Source of the DNA: Rosellinia necatrix
Lineage: Eukaryota; Ascomycota; Sordariomycetes; Xylariales; Xylariaceae
Reading direction: 5' to 3'
Assembly (NCBI GenBank): GCA_021209875.1
Contig: JAGYVD010000008.1
Coordinates: 1,363,501 to 1,427,500, forward strand
Length of the DNA: 64,000 nt
A program made the translations under genes and the position numbers. The notes beneath the pieces are model-generated. The model was not told the origin of the DNA, searched no databases, and saw nothing but the letters and a program-made list of their open reading frames with translations. Positions 10,335 to 23,500 of this stretch are shown here, piece after piece (within the stretch, counting starts at the first letter, position 1; each line of letters opens with the position of its first letter).

Positions 10335-11841
10335 TTACGCCCTCCTCGCCCCCAGCTCGATATCCTCGAGCCCGTCGACGCGGTCGATGCGCGGCGGGCT
10401 CGCGCGGCGGGACGAATAGAACTTCTCGTCGCCGAGCAGCGATTGCTGGCTCTCGCTCACCGCGCGTTCGTGTTTTCGCCCGCCATGTGCGGCGGCGGCA
10501 GCGGCGGCGACTTCCGCGGCATGGCGCTCCTCCTCCTCCTCGCGGGCCTCGGGCACGCTGTTCAAGCTGTGCCCGCGCCGCAGCGCCTCCTCCGGCGGCG
10601 TGGTGACGGTGAGCATCGGCCCCGGACCGGCGCCACCGCCGTTGCCGCCGAGTAGGGCCTCGTAGCTCGTCTGGCGGCCGATAGAGCTCACGCGCGGGCG
10701 CGCGACGTGCTGCTGTGCGGTGACGGCGCTGAGCATCTCGGGCTGGTCGCCGAAGCCGAACTCGTCGCCGAGCGCGCGCTTGATGTCCTCCTGGAACGAT
10801 GACCCCGAGTTGCCGCGGCTCCGCCCGTGCGCGTGGCCGAGGCTCGAGCGCTGGCTGGCCCGCCGGGCCACGTACGCCTCGAACTGCGTGTCCCGCTTGT
10901 GGTCGTAGCTCGCTCGCCGCTCGTGGCCCGCGGGCGGCGTCTCGAGCGGGGGTGACGGGTGCGGTGACACGCTCGCGTTCCGGCTGAAGGAGAGTGAGAG
11001 GCGGTGACTCCCTATCGAGACGGAGCGTCCGCGCGTCTGTGGCTCACCGCCTCCTGCCGTCGTTGTGATACCAAGTGTTAGGCCCGTGGGGTCGTACGGG
11101 GTGGGTGGATTGTGGGTTGAGAACCGATCTTCAACACCTTCTTCGATCGCCGAGAACCCGAATGCCTTGTGGTTTCCGGGCAAGTGGTAGTCATCGTAGT
11201 CTAAGAGCCTACGGTAGATGATTATAGCGTAGATTAATGGGATAATCGTAAAGAGACTAGCGGGTTGCGAGTTGCGTTAGCATGCCTGTTGTGTATCACA
11301 GGTAGGATAAAAGGAAGAGGGTAGCGATGACGCACATTAGGGCAGCATCAAGACCCAGTCCAATTAATGAATAGTTCCTGTCGCTCCGCTGAATGTAGAT
11401 GACGATATCCAGTGCCAGAACGGCGCCCGAAAGGACTAGATTCAGAATACAACCGAACAGCAAAGGCACAGGCGTCAGCACTTCGGCGATGAATCTCGCG
11501 ATTGAGATAAATGTGATGATGAGGGATATCAGCGAGAACCCTATATTTGCAACCTCCCACCTGCCGCGCCTGTTAGTTAATCTCGTGTCCCCCTTAGACA
11601 TTACACTACTCATTTCACCGCTTCGGAGTTAGGCCGGGACCACTTACACAAACTCAACCACGGGTACCGCTCCCTTGACTTCTTCCTCTTCCCAATCATT
11701 CACGGTGACTGATAGGCGGTAAGAAAACAACCCCATCAAACTCAATAGGATCAGAATCTGGACAACCCAGCATGGTAGTATTATTCTCCTCTTCCATCCA
11801 GCTCGGGTGAAATGAGCATTGTCACGGTGTGATCCTATCAT
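10335..11841 (-). CDS. Conserved fungal four-helix membrane protein with a Ser/Arg-rich cytosolic tail
   Basis: Three exons in coding order: 11841-11648, 11569-11300, 11208-10335, giving 445 residues. Intron 1 (78 nt) has a GTAAGT donor and a CTAACAG branch-acceptor. Intron 2 (91 nt) has a weaker GTGATA donor. Four hydrophobic segments are visible, at about residues 17-42, 70-93, 97-122 and 130-155, with short loops; the topology resembles fungal MARVEL-like or pH-response membrane proteins. After residue 155 comes a hydrophilic tail of about 290 residues, low-complexity, with three RRAS sequences, an Ala/Glu-rich patch (EEEEERHAAE) and a poly-Ala run. The tail is probably cytosolic and phosphorylated. 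No enzyme motif is seen. The family is uncharacterised as far as can be judged from sequence. Confidence 0.78.
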
Positions 11842-12803
11842 CTTCTAGTATGGTTCTCCAATCGAGTTGCTGGTGTCCAAGTTCTTCCCCGTAGCTCTCT
11901 ACCTGTAGCTCGACAAGCTGCCCGAACTGCTCCGGTGTCGCGGGCGCAAGGTAGAGTGAAATGCGGTCTGTGGTTGGTAGGTCAACCGTTCCGGTTTAAG
12001 TACAACACTTCTCCACTTGTTGTATATGTTCCAATGTCATGACTTGGTGCTCGTCATAGTTGTCCTGTCATCAACGTCGTCCGGATGTCTGGCTGGTAGG
12101 ATTGGCGATGGCGAGTTTGGTCTTGGACGAAATCCAGACGAGAGCTAGCGCATGGGAAAATTGATATGATGGGCTGGCAGGCTATTTCTAAATGACTGGG
12201 ACCGAACGATATGGAGCTATCGAAGCATCTAAGCTTAGAACTCGGTAAGGCGCTAGGGCAGGTAGTAACCTAGCGTGTTAGATTGGCGTAAACGGTGGCA
12301 TAGCCTCATACCAAGCTTGGTACGGGCGGCACTCCACCGCTGCCGAATGCATGCCGCGTGTACCAATGCCACGAGGATATAGAGTAAGACAGGACCACAG
12401 ACGCGGACCAACGGGGTCGTCTGGTTGGTTGACACGATTCGCAAGAACGAGCAAACACTCTCGAGAGGTAAGCATAATGCAGTTTTGCTACCGAGATTTG
12501 CCTGAGTCAAAGTACCTACCTACCTGGGCAGGTGTGGCGTGAACCAGGCACGGTATCTTTAAGATTGATGACCAGCCATTAAGTCCATTAATTTAGCTGG
12601 TAGCGCCGGCGTTAACTATGTGCGCCCTGCTGTCAGCCTGAGCTCAAAAAGGCCCTGAGTTTATGAACTTACTAGGTATTAGTTAGTCGCAGCGGCTGGT
12701 AGCGCGCTCCTCTTGAGGTTAGCTGTATACACTACACACCACTTGTAGCGAGCGAGTGACTACATAACTACCTCATATCACACACAATCAAGACGCAACA
12801 TTG

Positions 12804-12805
<2 letters not shown>

Positions 12806-12839
<34 letters not shown>
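12806..12839. repeat. (AC)n microsatellite
   Basis: About 17 uninterrupted AC dinucleotides. Confidence 0.95.
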
Positions 12840-14985
12840 CCACCTAGCCACCGGAATGATCCACATAGGAATAATAACCTTGCATACATGCTAGTGCGGT
12901 GTAGCGTACACAGAACGGTGGTAACGGACCCGGCAGACAACCCTGGGTCACCATCGTGGATAATCAGCGAGCCAATGAGGGTTGTTTGTCCGTTTCCCTG
13001 CGGCTGAGGGAGTCGAACAATGCGAGCTGAGCGTCCGCCGGAGAGACCCCTGCTAGCGTGCGACTTGGCGATGCCACGGCCGATCGTTACTGGTCTTGGA
13101 CGCGACAGAAATGATCGACGGGAGAAGACACGAATCTTCCTCATTCGGCATGACAGTGAGTCAAGTCTCGCCTCTATTGGACGAAATCTGGCGCCGGTGG
13201 GACGGGCGCCGGTGTTCCATTGGGTCTTCCATCGGTACCTACCTCTGCCGCCGTGGCAACCTGCCCGCAGTCGGTGACTGCTTCCTCTACCTGTGACATT
13301 AGACTCGCTATGCAGACCGAATGAACTCGAGAGGCTTGCAGGTCGTTATGCGGCCTCCCGTCTGTGCGAGCGCATGGGGGGGGAGTAGTTGCAGATGTCA
13401 ACAACAGAACAGCAGGCCGCATCGAGGAAGGGATGTGAAATTGGACCAGGACAACGAGGACGGCACAGTTCGCGGAGCAGAGCCTCTCGCCATGTCAATC
13501 CATTGCCAATCCTGCAGGATCAGATGTCATTCGAGAAACCAGCGTGCAGCGACTACAAATATGGGGTAAGCCATGCGAGGCCGAGGCAGAGCGCCGTATA
13601 CGCTTCCAATCGAGAGACCATCTAGTAGTAGTTATTCTGCAATCCAACAGTGTCGAGAATTTGTCGAGCAGGGAGGGGGAAAGGGGGAAAGAGGGAGAGA
13701 CCAGCACACGGTACACCGCAGCAGTAGAAGGCCCACCCGGATAGGTCTCCAGGTCTTCAGGCAGGTCTCAGATTGGTCACCGATCGCTAGTTCCTTTACC
13801 CCGACCAGTTTCACAAAGCCTAAAAATAGATCGGCCCTCCACGTGTAGCTCTGTACTGGACTGCGCAGAAACAGTTAGGTGCCGCTAAATCGCACTTACA
13901 TCGGGGTCCTGAACATTTGGTTTTAGGGATCCCACGATCCGCTGGGGCGGCGGTGAGGGACGCTGGGGCCAAATGCAGACAAGAATAACGTCGAATGAAC
14001 AGAAGTTTGGGCGGGTATTCTATCATAGAAGCCGGGTAGTTATGGCGTTTTCATTTTCAATTTTTTCTATTTACACTACCTTCGTTTTAGCTTCATTTCA
14101 AGGAACATAAGATCGATTATTTGTCAGCTTCCAAGTATGGGCTTACCTTCAGCCCTATCACAGTAGGTAACGGAAATGAACCGAATCGCCCACAATCGCT
14201 GCAATCGCTGTGGACATCCTCCCAGAAAGTGGCTTGCGAGGTGGCTTGTGACACTGGCGCCAGACTTGCATCTCCGTCCTTCAGCTTCCAATCAATCATC
14301 TAGTGTACCATGGCCAGTTGGGACGAGGTAGGCACTAAACATATCCTCTACTCAAGACGAATACAGCAAGAAACTATTAAACGCCTCGGCAAGATGATGT
14401 TCCGATAGGCGACCGCAATTATTGGTGAGATAATTTGCAGCGCCGTGACCGCTCGCCTAAAGTACCGACCGAGGCTGATCTACCTGCTTGGCTCCCGAGC
14501 TCTCCGAGACTTGGCCAATATCATAATATGTAGAATGCGGATCATAATGGCAAAGGTGACGGGGATGCGTTCTACGCATTATTTGTTCGTTCTAGTTGAC
14601 ACTTCTCACACCATCATCCTGCCTTATGTAAGTAAATACGTAAGCAAGTAACTAACTAACTATATAACTATGTATGTATAAATACAGTCCCACATCGACG
14701 AATAACGCCACCTGATCAGCAGAATGCAACTCTCTCTCCATCGCCGGTTCCCCGGGAACCAACTACCGGAACCCCTCAGCGCCGTGTCGACCATGCGACA
14801 AGACAATAGCACTGCTACCCAAGCTTCTGCTTCGCCGCTGACAGACGTCACCCAGATTACTCACCATTTTATTTAGGTAGCGTACACGAGACACCCTCGC
14901 TAAAGCCTGGCGATGCTCGCCTCGCATTCTAGTAGGTATGGCCGAAGCCACCCGAGCAGGAGGCAATTCATTCCTAGACAATTAT

Positions 14986-15004
14986 TACATACATACATAC
15001 ATAC
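14986..15004. repeat. (ACAT)n microsatellite
   Basis: Four to five ACAT units, in a gene-free stretch. Confidence 0.85.
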
Positions 15005-15772
15005 AAATGTCAAGACAAGATTAGCATCCACTCGCTCTCAGAGGCTCGCGACGATTTTAACCATAACCGAACAAGCTTTCACCAGTGAGACCGCCCCCTA
15101 GTCTACACTAAGATGCGCCGATCTCCCGAACACTCGCCACCGCGATTGGCGAAACCGCGCTTTTTACGGGTTCATGCGAGGTCCGAGGCTAGGCTACACT
15201 ACCTACCTACCACAAGGAGGTTGTCGGTCTCAAACCATGGCGAACGAGCACACGACGGATTATCTCCGAAGATCTCGCGCGTTTTCTCGAAGGCTTAAAT
15301 CGCCCGATGTCCCAAATCCTCCGCCCCGTCTCAACCACCACCCCTCCCTCCCGGAATTTTTCACACGGTCGAGAGAGAGACAGGCAGACAGACAGACATC
15401 CCCCTTTCCCGAGCGGGGGGACGGGGGCCGTCGCAACGTATGACACACATGAACACCCTAACATAACTAGCCGAAGCATATATCTCCTTCCCGAGAGTGA
15501 CCCTCTTTTTACTGAGACCTATCGGATGGATTCCCAAACGCCAGGATGGAAGATGCAAACCGCCACAGGCCCCCTTTACCCCCAAACAAAACCTCTTCAA
15601 CACGCACTACTTGGGTAGGGTGAAATGCTAGGCGAGACTAGGTGAGACCTCGCCCGCCACCCTCGTCCATGGCGGGGTGGCTTGGCGATGATGATGATGA
15701 TGAGACCTGGCGCCCATAGATCTCGCCCAGGCGCTCTCGTTTGTTCCTCTACTTCCCGTCAGCCTACCTACC

Positions 15773-15791
15773 TTTTTTTTTTTTTTTTTTT
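15773..15791. repeat. Poly-T run
   Basis: An uninterrupted run of about 19 T on the plus strand, following CTACCTACC. Confidence 0.9.
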
Positions 15792-17105
15792 ACCTCCCTC
15801 TCACTCGCCACTACCCCGCCTAGGCTAATCTCGCACATCGCCCGATGGAATACAGGCTCGGGATGCGTCAAAGGTGTAGATTAGCCGTGGATTTCTCATC
15901 GCCAGGAAGCTACCTAGACACCATCGTCGCAACCATTGAATCAACCCTGCCGACCTTCCTTGTAGCGAAGACGCGTAATCGTAAGTCTTATTTATCATAC
16001 ACGCACTATTAATTCAACTTCCAAGCCCCAGGGCCAATTTCCCACTCTCAACGCCCTGATGCCAATATGGCTTATTCCATCCCTGTGTTCTCCTTTCTAT
16101 TCCACCCAAATGAATAAGAGACAAGGACAACTACCTCATTCACCTCCTAAGCCAAATCCAATGCCTGAGACCCGCCAAAGACCCATTCCGCCATTCCATT
16201 CTCATGAATGAGCCGTGGCTATCCGATCGCGATGCCTGGCTACTTAGACAGTTATTATAAATTGATCCCAAATATAACCGGATGGGGGTTTGTGTCAGGT
16301 AAATGAATCACATGGCGAGGCACCAGCTACCCTAGGAGGTAGCTCTAAGGGCATATTTGTATGTATAAGGACTGAGGGCCTCCCACCTAGATGGTAGGCT
16401 CAGGAATCAATGATATTGAGCCCTACCCCTATACTTGGCTATCTACCTGTTACGTAGCTGCTACCTCATAGTGACTAGACCTCGCTCCGGGCATTCCTAA
16501 CATGACAGTTTGTTCCGTCACGAGTAGCGGCCGGATAATTTTAAACAGCTTCATGGCGCACTTGGAGCATCTGGTCTCTATTTTAATGCATTATGTCAAA
16601 ATTTCGCACCATTACTGTAGTTTTAGAAATGAGCAATGAGCACTGTAGTCTTTCATTATCTATCTAACTATCATTTGGTTGAGCTGAGTCGATGACACAG
16701 TCTCAAATCCGGAGCCCTCTCGCTGTCCACCGAGTTGAGGTTTAGATAAGCTGATAGAAGAAAGGTGCTCTGGGAGAAATACAAGGACTGTCCATCGCGA
16801 AAATGACTAAACTAGAGAATCCCATTCTGGTAATCCTCATATATACGTTAGCTGCCAGTTAAATACGCCAAGAACAGGAGAGTTATTAGAAACAACATAC
16901 CAGGGCTGGGATGCCATCGAGGCCGGATGCTAGCCGTCCCTTTTCATCCGTAGAGAGAAATTGCGCGTTGGAGTTGAAAACATCGCAGTGCAAAAACAAT
17001 AAATGGATCCTAGCAATGTAGAGCGATCTTAAGCGCGCGTAGAGTCTACCATGACAGCTTAAACTGAGAGAAAGACATATGAGAGCATCCCAGGATGGAT
17101 GCAAT

Positions 17106-20100
17106 CTAGATATACCACATAGTGGTGTTCATAAATGCAATCTGATCCGTCGGTATACCCGTGTGCTTCATTGGTAACAAAGGCAGAGGTTCACTTAAGT
17201 TCCCTTGATCAGAGTGTACTTCAGTCGGGTGTTTGGCGGTTGGGTAGTCAGCTTTTCCACCAATGTTCTCTTTTTGGCTCGCACTGATATTCTCATGGGC
17301 TCTCGCGCGTTGCGAAGCCACATGGGAATAGTATACCGCCGGATGCAGGGATACCGGCGTGGTTGAGCGGGCGTATTGGTAGCATTGCTCATAGATCATT
17401 TTCTGCAAATTATCGGGTGATACTTTAGCGTCGTCATATATCACCTGGTAGTGTACAGGTCTTGCAGTGCCCTGTATTGCCACATGTGAACACAAGTAGA
17501 AATCGAAATGATGCGGATGCGTAGCATCGTGCTCCACCAAGGTGCCAGGTAGAGGGTTTCCATTTTTGTCGCTAGTAGCTTTATCACCCAGTTTGGGGAA
17601 AAAACGGATATGGTGCCGTTTCGTTGCAATAATGGCCGTGATTTTCGGGGTGCCGGCGTTGCATTCTCTGAAAACTCGGCGAATCTCGCTGACTTCAGTT
17701 TCAAGAACAGCTTGGAATTGACCTTCAGAGACGCCATCGCGAAAATAATAAACATGTTGTGGTGCCGTATTGTGGGTCTTGATCCAAAATCGGAGCAAGG
17801 GAGGAAACATCCCATGGCTTGTAGTCGACTGCAAAATCTCCTCTCGCCATCCATTTGTTTCGCATGCTGCAGCATACCGCGTAGCATTTTTGTCCATAGA
17901 TACGGTCATTGCCGCCATCGACGGAGATCCACTCCCAGGGGAGGCGTGGGACACATCAACGCCGATCATCATTGTAGGACACTTGAAGAACGGACTGGTA
18001 GGCCCTGGAGAAGCAACCTTGCAAGTAACACCCCCCAGTTTGGCGTTGACCTTCATAGCCACGTTGCTCATATATTGAGCGTTAGCCCTTTTGACGTGGC
18101 CACTTTGCAGAACCTGAGATGGACAGCAAAAGCGGCAGTCCATACTCTTCTTGATGCGCTCATACACAAGAGAATTTTTGTTGGGGACGACAAAAAACAT
18201 CATCTGGGGAAAACCCTTGAAGAAGTTGCCTACTTGGGTCCAGGCCTCGTGACATATCTTCCCATAGTCGCCGAGGCTGGAAGGTATGGATATGACGTGG
18301 ATTGCGTTTTTGATGTCCCCTCCGTGATTCCTGTAGGTCTGAGTAAACTTTGAGGCGAATGCATCTGCTTCCTCCTTTGAACAGGCGTTTGCACAAACCA
18401 CCAAACCCCATGCCTGTATTTTCTTTTGGTTAGGCTCAAGGAATCGTTTGCCGCGTAGATCCCAACGGCCCGTTACACCCGGATCAAGCTTTACCTTTCC
18501 GGCAAATGCGACTTCCGGGTTCTTGAGCAACCGAGCGTCAGTGACTTGCATGTTGTTTGAGACTTTGATACCAAACTCAGCCAAATAAGGGTCCTTGGCA
18601 TAGTTCAAATGTTGGAATCCGCTAACGATGTCTTGCTTCCGCTTGTCGGGGCGCGTAACAGCGAATTTAATCATTGATGCGGTCTGCGCACATTGTTAAT
18701 GAACCAAAGACTATATGCAAAATGTAAGAATAATGCATACCTGAGCAGGATCCAATTTGAATGGGTAACGTTGAAAGTCGGCAACGTTACATAGCTCCAT
18801 CGGGTATAGGTCCCCTCGAGTCGTCTCGATAACCGGCAGCTTTGGATACTGCAGTCTGAACTGATATCTATCCAAGTAGTGCTGCCACACCGTGGTTGCC
18901 ACCTCGGAACCGTCAGGCATTTTTTTCTTGAAAGTAATATTTTGAGAGTGGGCGCCCTCCAAACCAAAACGTTCGTCGAACACTAGCGCCTTGATTGTGT
19001 ATTGTTTTTGTTCACTCATTTTGCCTCGATGCTTGACGACAAACTTGACCTTGCGTAACCGTCGCAATACGGAGAAAGCCTCCGAAGGGCCAGGCTTTGA
19101 TCTCCCTTGACGATCTTTCACTTGGACAGGTTTCAGTTGCTCGGCAAATTCAACCCATTGATCTGTAACTAGGTCAGTATTTGCGGGGGTGATAAAATGA
19201 GCAATAAAATTTTAACATACAATTTCCCCATTGCTCTTTGTGAGCATTAAACATGCGCAGAGCGATTTGCGCGACGGTTATGTTTTGCCAGAAGGTCGTG
19301 TTTGCAGTATCGATATTAATCATGAGCCTTTTTGTCTGTAATGTTGAAATCATATCAGCAAGTTTCCCCCGGGTTACCTTGTTATTTTTATACTTACCTC
19401 GCTCAGGCGTGCTGCTGCGTAGTATCCTTTGTATACCTCCACTACCCGATCAAGCTGCATGGACCGAGCATCCCGCGGGTAAAAGTTTCGTTTGATGGCC
19501 ACCATACTCTCTGACGGCCCTTGGCGCATGCAGTGGTCGAAAAAGTCTAACCAAAGTTAGCATGGTTCCTATTAAGAAATGCAGACCTATCAACCGTACT
19601 CATGCATTCTAAAACGTGGTTATCCCATCCGATTTTACCGTGGAGGTACTCCTGTAAATAGTGCAACTTGATTGTGTTGCTCTGTCGGACCCTGAGGGAA
19701 TAGACACCACTTCCCCCAACCTTCTTCTTGGCTGGTTTACCTGCATCGAGATCAATCGAAACTCGAAACTCGTTTCGGTCGATTTGTTTCGACGACCTAA
19801 TAATGGTTAGTGTGGACTTCAGAGTTAGATCACTAATTGAGTCTTACCAAGCCAACTTCTGGCCATCGATTAACCATTTGCCGCCAGCTTTGATTACAAT
19901 CTTTTGAACTGGCTCCGAAGCCCAGAGCTTTTTTACCAAACCTTTCAGATTTTTAGGTTCGGGGATGACGGAAACCTAGACGAGAAGTAAGTACACGTAG
20001 GCGATATATATGGGGAGAAGGAATAATTTAATTCCACCTACATCGTATTGGTATATGACATTGTCCCGAAACTCCACAACTGGGAATATGTTCAATTGAA

Positions 20101-20571
20101 CTTGAATCGGCCGGCCCAGGTTGTTGAATCCGGGCCGTGGAGTAAACCGACTTTTTCCTGGACTCTGGTACCGTGAGAGTTAATGAGATGCCATGGCAAT
20201 AGCGTGGGGGATAGAGTGACAGAACTGCCAACAGTTTTCGTCCATTACAAATAACTTACTTCTAAATATGCTTCGGCAGGTAGGTCAACCCGCTTACCAA
20301 CAATGTCGACAGGCCGCAGCTCCTGTTCCTTCTCGGGGTCGTGTTCATGTGGCTTTTTGGCAGTACCAGCCGACGGTGATCCGATGGCAGAAGACCTAGG
20401 CGGTGAGCCGGCACGGGAACCAGTCTGCGAACCACGTACGGACCCGCGTTGAGATCCCGCAGTAGATCCGCGGGCGCGGTCCGATGCTCCATCAAGGTTC
20501 ATCCCAGAAACCCGTTCAACATCAGGGTGTTTAGGGGCACCGCCCGATGGGGAGTACTGGGAGTCGGACAT
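17106..20571 (-). CDS. qde-2: Argonaute protein (QDE-2-like), RNA-silencing slicer
   Basis: Eight exons in coding order: 20571-20260, 20164-20042, 19975-19848, 19796-19600, 19546-19398, 19335-19221, 19168-18741, 18683-17106. Together they make 3030 nt and 1009 residues, all junctions in frame. Order: an Arg-Gly/Ser-rich N-terminus (about residues 30-65), the Argonaute N domain, linker 1, PAZ (about 350-480), MID, and PIWI (about 640-960). PIWI holds an intact slicer tetrad: D726 (GVDVSH), a Glu finger at E764/E765 (WREEI), D799 (FRDGVSE) and H937 (YYSHVAS). The protein ends in the family-typical TTMWYI. It should load small RNAs and cut target transcripts in quelling-type RNA interference, in the cytoplasm. 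The symbol follows the Neurospora orthologue; sub-type among fungal Argonautes is inferred from the overall reading only. The gene looks intact and lies 10 kb from a mutated retrotransposon. Confidence 0.95.
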
Positions 20572-23500
20572 CTCAAAGGCAATCTGCGATGATCAATCAG
20601 TAATTGAAATACATTAGTGAGAGTCAACGTATAGAGAACTGTCCACAAAGTTGGTATAGTTATAATCCCTAAACAAGTTTGTAGTACGGACAGTAAGATA
20701 CCACGTGGGAGCACCAATACGCCACAAAAAAGAAAGTAAAGTGATTACCAAACATATATTGGCTTATGATCAGGATTGGGAAAAGTTTATGGACTTAGGA
20801 ATCCGAGGCGAATGTGAAGAATTATACTTACTTAGTTTATTAATATCAGCCCCAGAGGTAAACAGGCCAACCTGGTATTTCAGGTTATATGGAGGCTCTG
20901 TGTCGGTTCGGTTCACCAAGATGTGATACGTAAAGTGTAAAGCCACACCGAAAGTGGATGTCTATGACTGAATGGTTAGCTGGTTGCACGCACAACAGAC
21001 GTCAGCTTTGGCTACAAAAAGCCAGGGCCTCTGACTATCAGCGATGCAAATATGCATCAGCCGCCCGTGCAAGGGTCGGTTGGTCACTAGCTAGAGGTAA
21101 TATAGCGAGGCAACGGGCAGTGGGCCTTTAGAAATATATTCCACGAGAGAATACTTACTTTACTGGGTGAGAAATGAAAACGATCCTATGATGAACTTGT
21201 CGGTGTCAGCAAATTGTAGGAGAATATGAAATACAGTATGCAATGTACGCAAGTATTAAACTCCGGCTTGTTAACAAGACAGTGTCTGGAGAGATACTAG
21301 GAATATCATAACAGGTTCCGGAGTGAATATAGCAGCAGTTGTGAGGGAGGCGAGAGGCTTGCATACAAGGCTGGACATCACGGGGCAGGTGAAAGAGGGG
21401 GAAGTTGCATGAAGGGTAATATGATAGGAAACCTCGTGGCCAGGGAGTTGCAAACTTACAAATTGTAGTTGTTGTACCTATCAGCACCTAGATCCCAAGG
21501 TTACTGATCGCTAAAATAGACGAGTGGAAACCTGTCCCAGAGCTGGCAGGTCGATAACGAAGAGGCCCTGGAGGGGAGGGGAGGGTTGACTTCTTAAAGG
21601 CACCCCAAAGTATTATGCGTGGGTAGACGGACACTAGTTTGCCTGTTGTGGCCAGATTGCGTTAATTTCTCTTGAAGAAGTGAAGGTGGTAACAGTAAGG
21701 GTATAAAGGTAAGCGTGTGTTATTTGATCCCTTAGGTCAAAGAAGGTGAAGTGCGGCCCTAGATCCACCAGACCAGGACGAGTGTGAAGATAGAGAGGGT
21801 GATAGTGGGTTATGTAAGTCGCAATAATAACTAGGGAAAGGAGAGATGGGTCAGGTAGGTAGGAAAATCTGACTGGAGAAGCCTGCTGCAAGCTGGGGTG
21901 CGGATATGAGTATGTGTAGTGAAGAAGTGCTATCAGGAAAACACATATGTGCCGAATAGATGACTGGGGTTACAAATAGCAATTAGATAAAAGCAAACCC
22001 TTGATTCATTGGCCCTCGCTGCAGCAGTCAGGAGACATGCTAGTAACGTACCTTTTAATGAATGCCGCGTTCGAATGACGCGATGATGAATCGTTGAATA
22101 CAAAGGCGATGAGTCGGAGAGAAGATGGTAAAAGAAGAATTTGATGTTTGGGTGAGGGAGGGATTGAAGTAAAAAGAATGCAAGGTGCAAGAGATGGTGT
22201 AAAGGAAGGTTGTTTACCTAGAATTGGAAACTGCAAGTAGGTACCTGAGTGTGTACCTAGGTACCTAATGTTGTGCCTTCCCACCCAATGAGACTGCCCA
22301 AAGTTTGGTACCTGTGTGTGTGCAGGGATTGTGTGTATCTAGTAGAGAGGCAACAACCTCGAAAGGAACGCAGGTGCTACTTCCCTAAAGTGTCTTGAAT
22401 TTAGGAGCTTGCCGACCAAGTCTGGCGATCAGTAGAAGGTGGTAAAAGTGACCGAAAGAAGTTGTATGTAGCTCTAAATTCCCCTAGCATAAGCGCATGT
22501 AGGGTAGGTGAGGCACTAGATGAGTACCTAATGTAGGCAATGACGATGCAGAACTACTCAGTGATATGTGAAGATGGTGACGTATCCTGGGCGAACGAAA
22601 CGGAGTGCTGGGCAGACGTGACTCTTCCAGTAGTTGTTGGCGGTTAATTGCTTCGCAAAGTGTACCCTACGCAGGTACTTCTAATAATGTTGTTAATAAA
22701 TCTCTTGCTCCAGGACTTTGCTGTGATTGCGAGCGGAAACTGATGTGAGTAGAGAAGCGGAGTGGCAATGCGGAGTGGTGGTCGGTAGGAGTGCATTCAA
22801 GCTATTGGATCACAGCAGAATAGGCCACTCTTAGAGGTAGATATTTTGGAGGTGCGGGTGCAATTCCAATGAAAAGGATCAAGTAGGTTGCCATGAGATA
22901 CCATGCACCGGATATGATTTGCAATAAAAGAACGATAGAGTCGGGTTGCAGGGGCACGTGGTTGATATTACTTACAATAGCGAAGTCCCGAATATGGTGT
23001 ATTTAGTTTACCGACCGCTGATGTAGCCCTGATGTTGCAAAACGACCGGGGAACGCGATTGTTGAGTAGGTCGTAAACCGATGGGTGAGGAGTGAAGGAA
23101 GGGTTTGTGTATGTATACCCCGAAGGCTGAAAATAGCGTTCAGGTGCTTAATCGAAGTAGTAACACAAAACCGAAAGACAGGCAGCGTAGAAGAGCTGTA
23201 GGTGTAACTGGTGCCCTTGCAGCGTACTTATGTTATCTTGGTTTGTGGCGGTTGCTCTTGGGGAGCGGCAGACGATAAACACTGTTGTCTAGGTGCCTGC
23301 GTGTATGTTTGTGAGATGTAGAGACAGGTGAAGGGCGATCGATTTTGGGGAGGGAGAAGTATGTATCTGGTCCGGTGGATCTAGTCAGAGATGGATGTTG
23401 GAGCGAGCAAAGTTTACCTGGGTAGGAGGGGAGGCTTGGAATTAACACTCTGCTGGTGGAGACTCCCTAGATAGATGATACTTTATTGGAAGACTCTTCG

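Larger units (their letters stand above)
11842..17105. other. 5.3 kb gene-free stretch
   Basis: Read on both strands, no ORF shows family motifs, a credible splice chain or a signal peptide. Contents are an (AC)n microsatellite, ACATACAT and CCTACCTA runs, a poly-T run and single-copy-looking sequence. Base composition is ordinary (not AT-collapsed), so this is not mutated transposon. Unrecognised short or non-coding genes remain possible. Confidence 0.5.
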
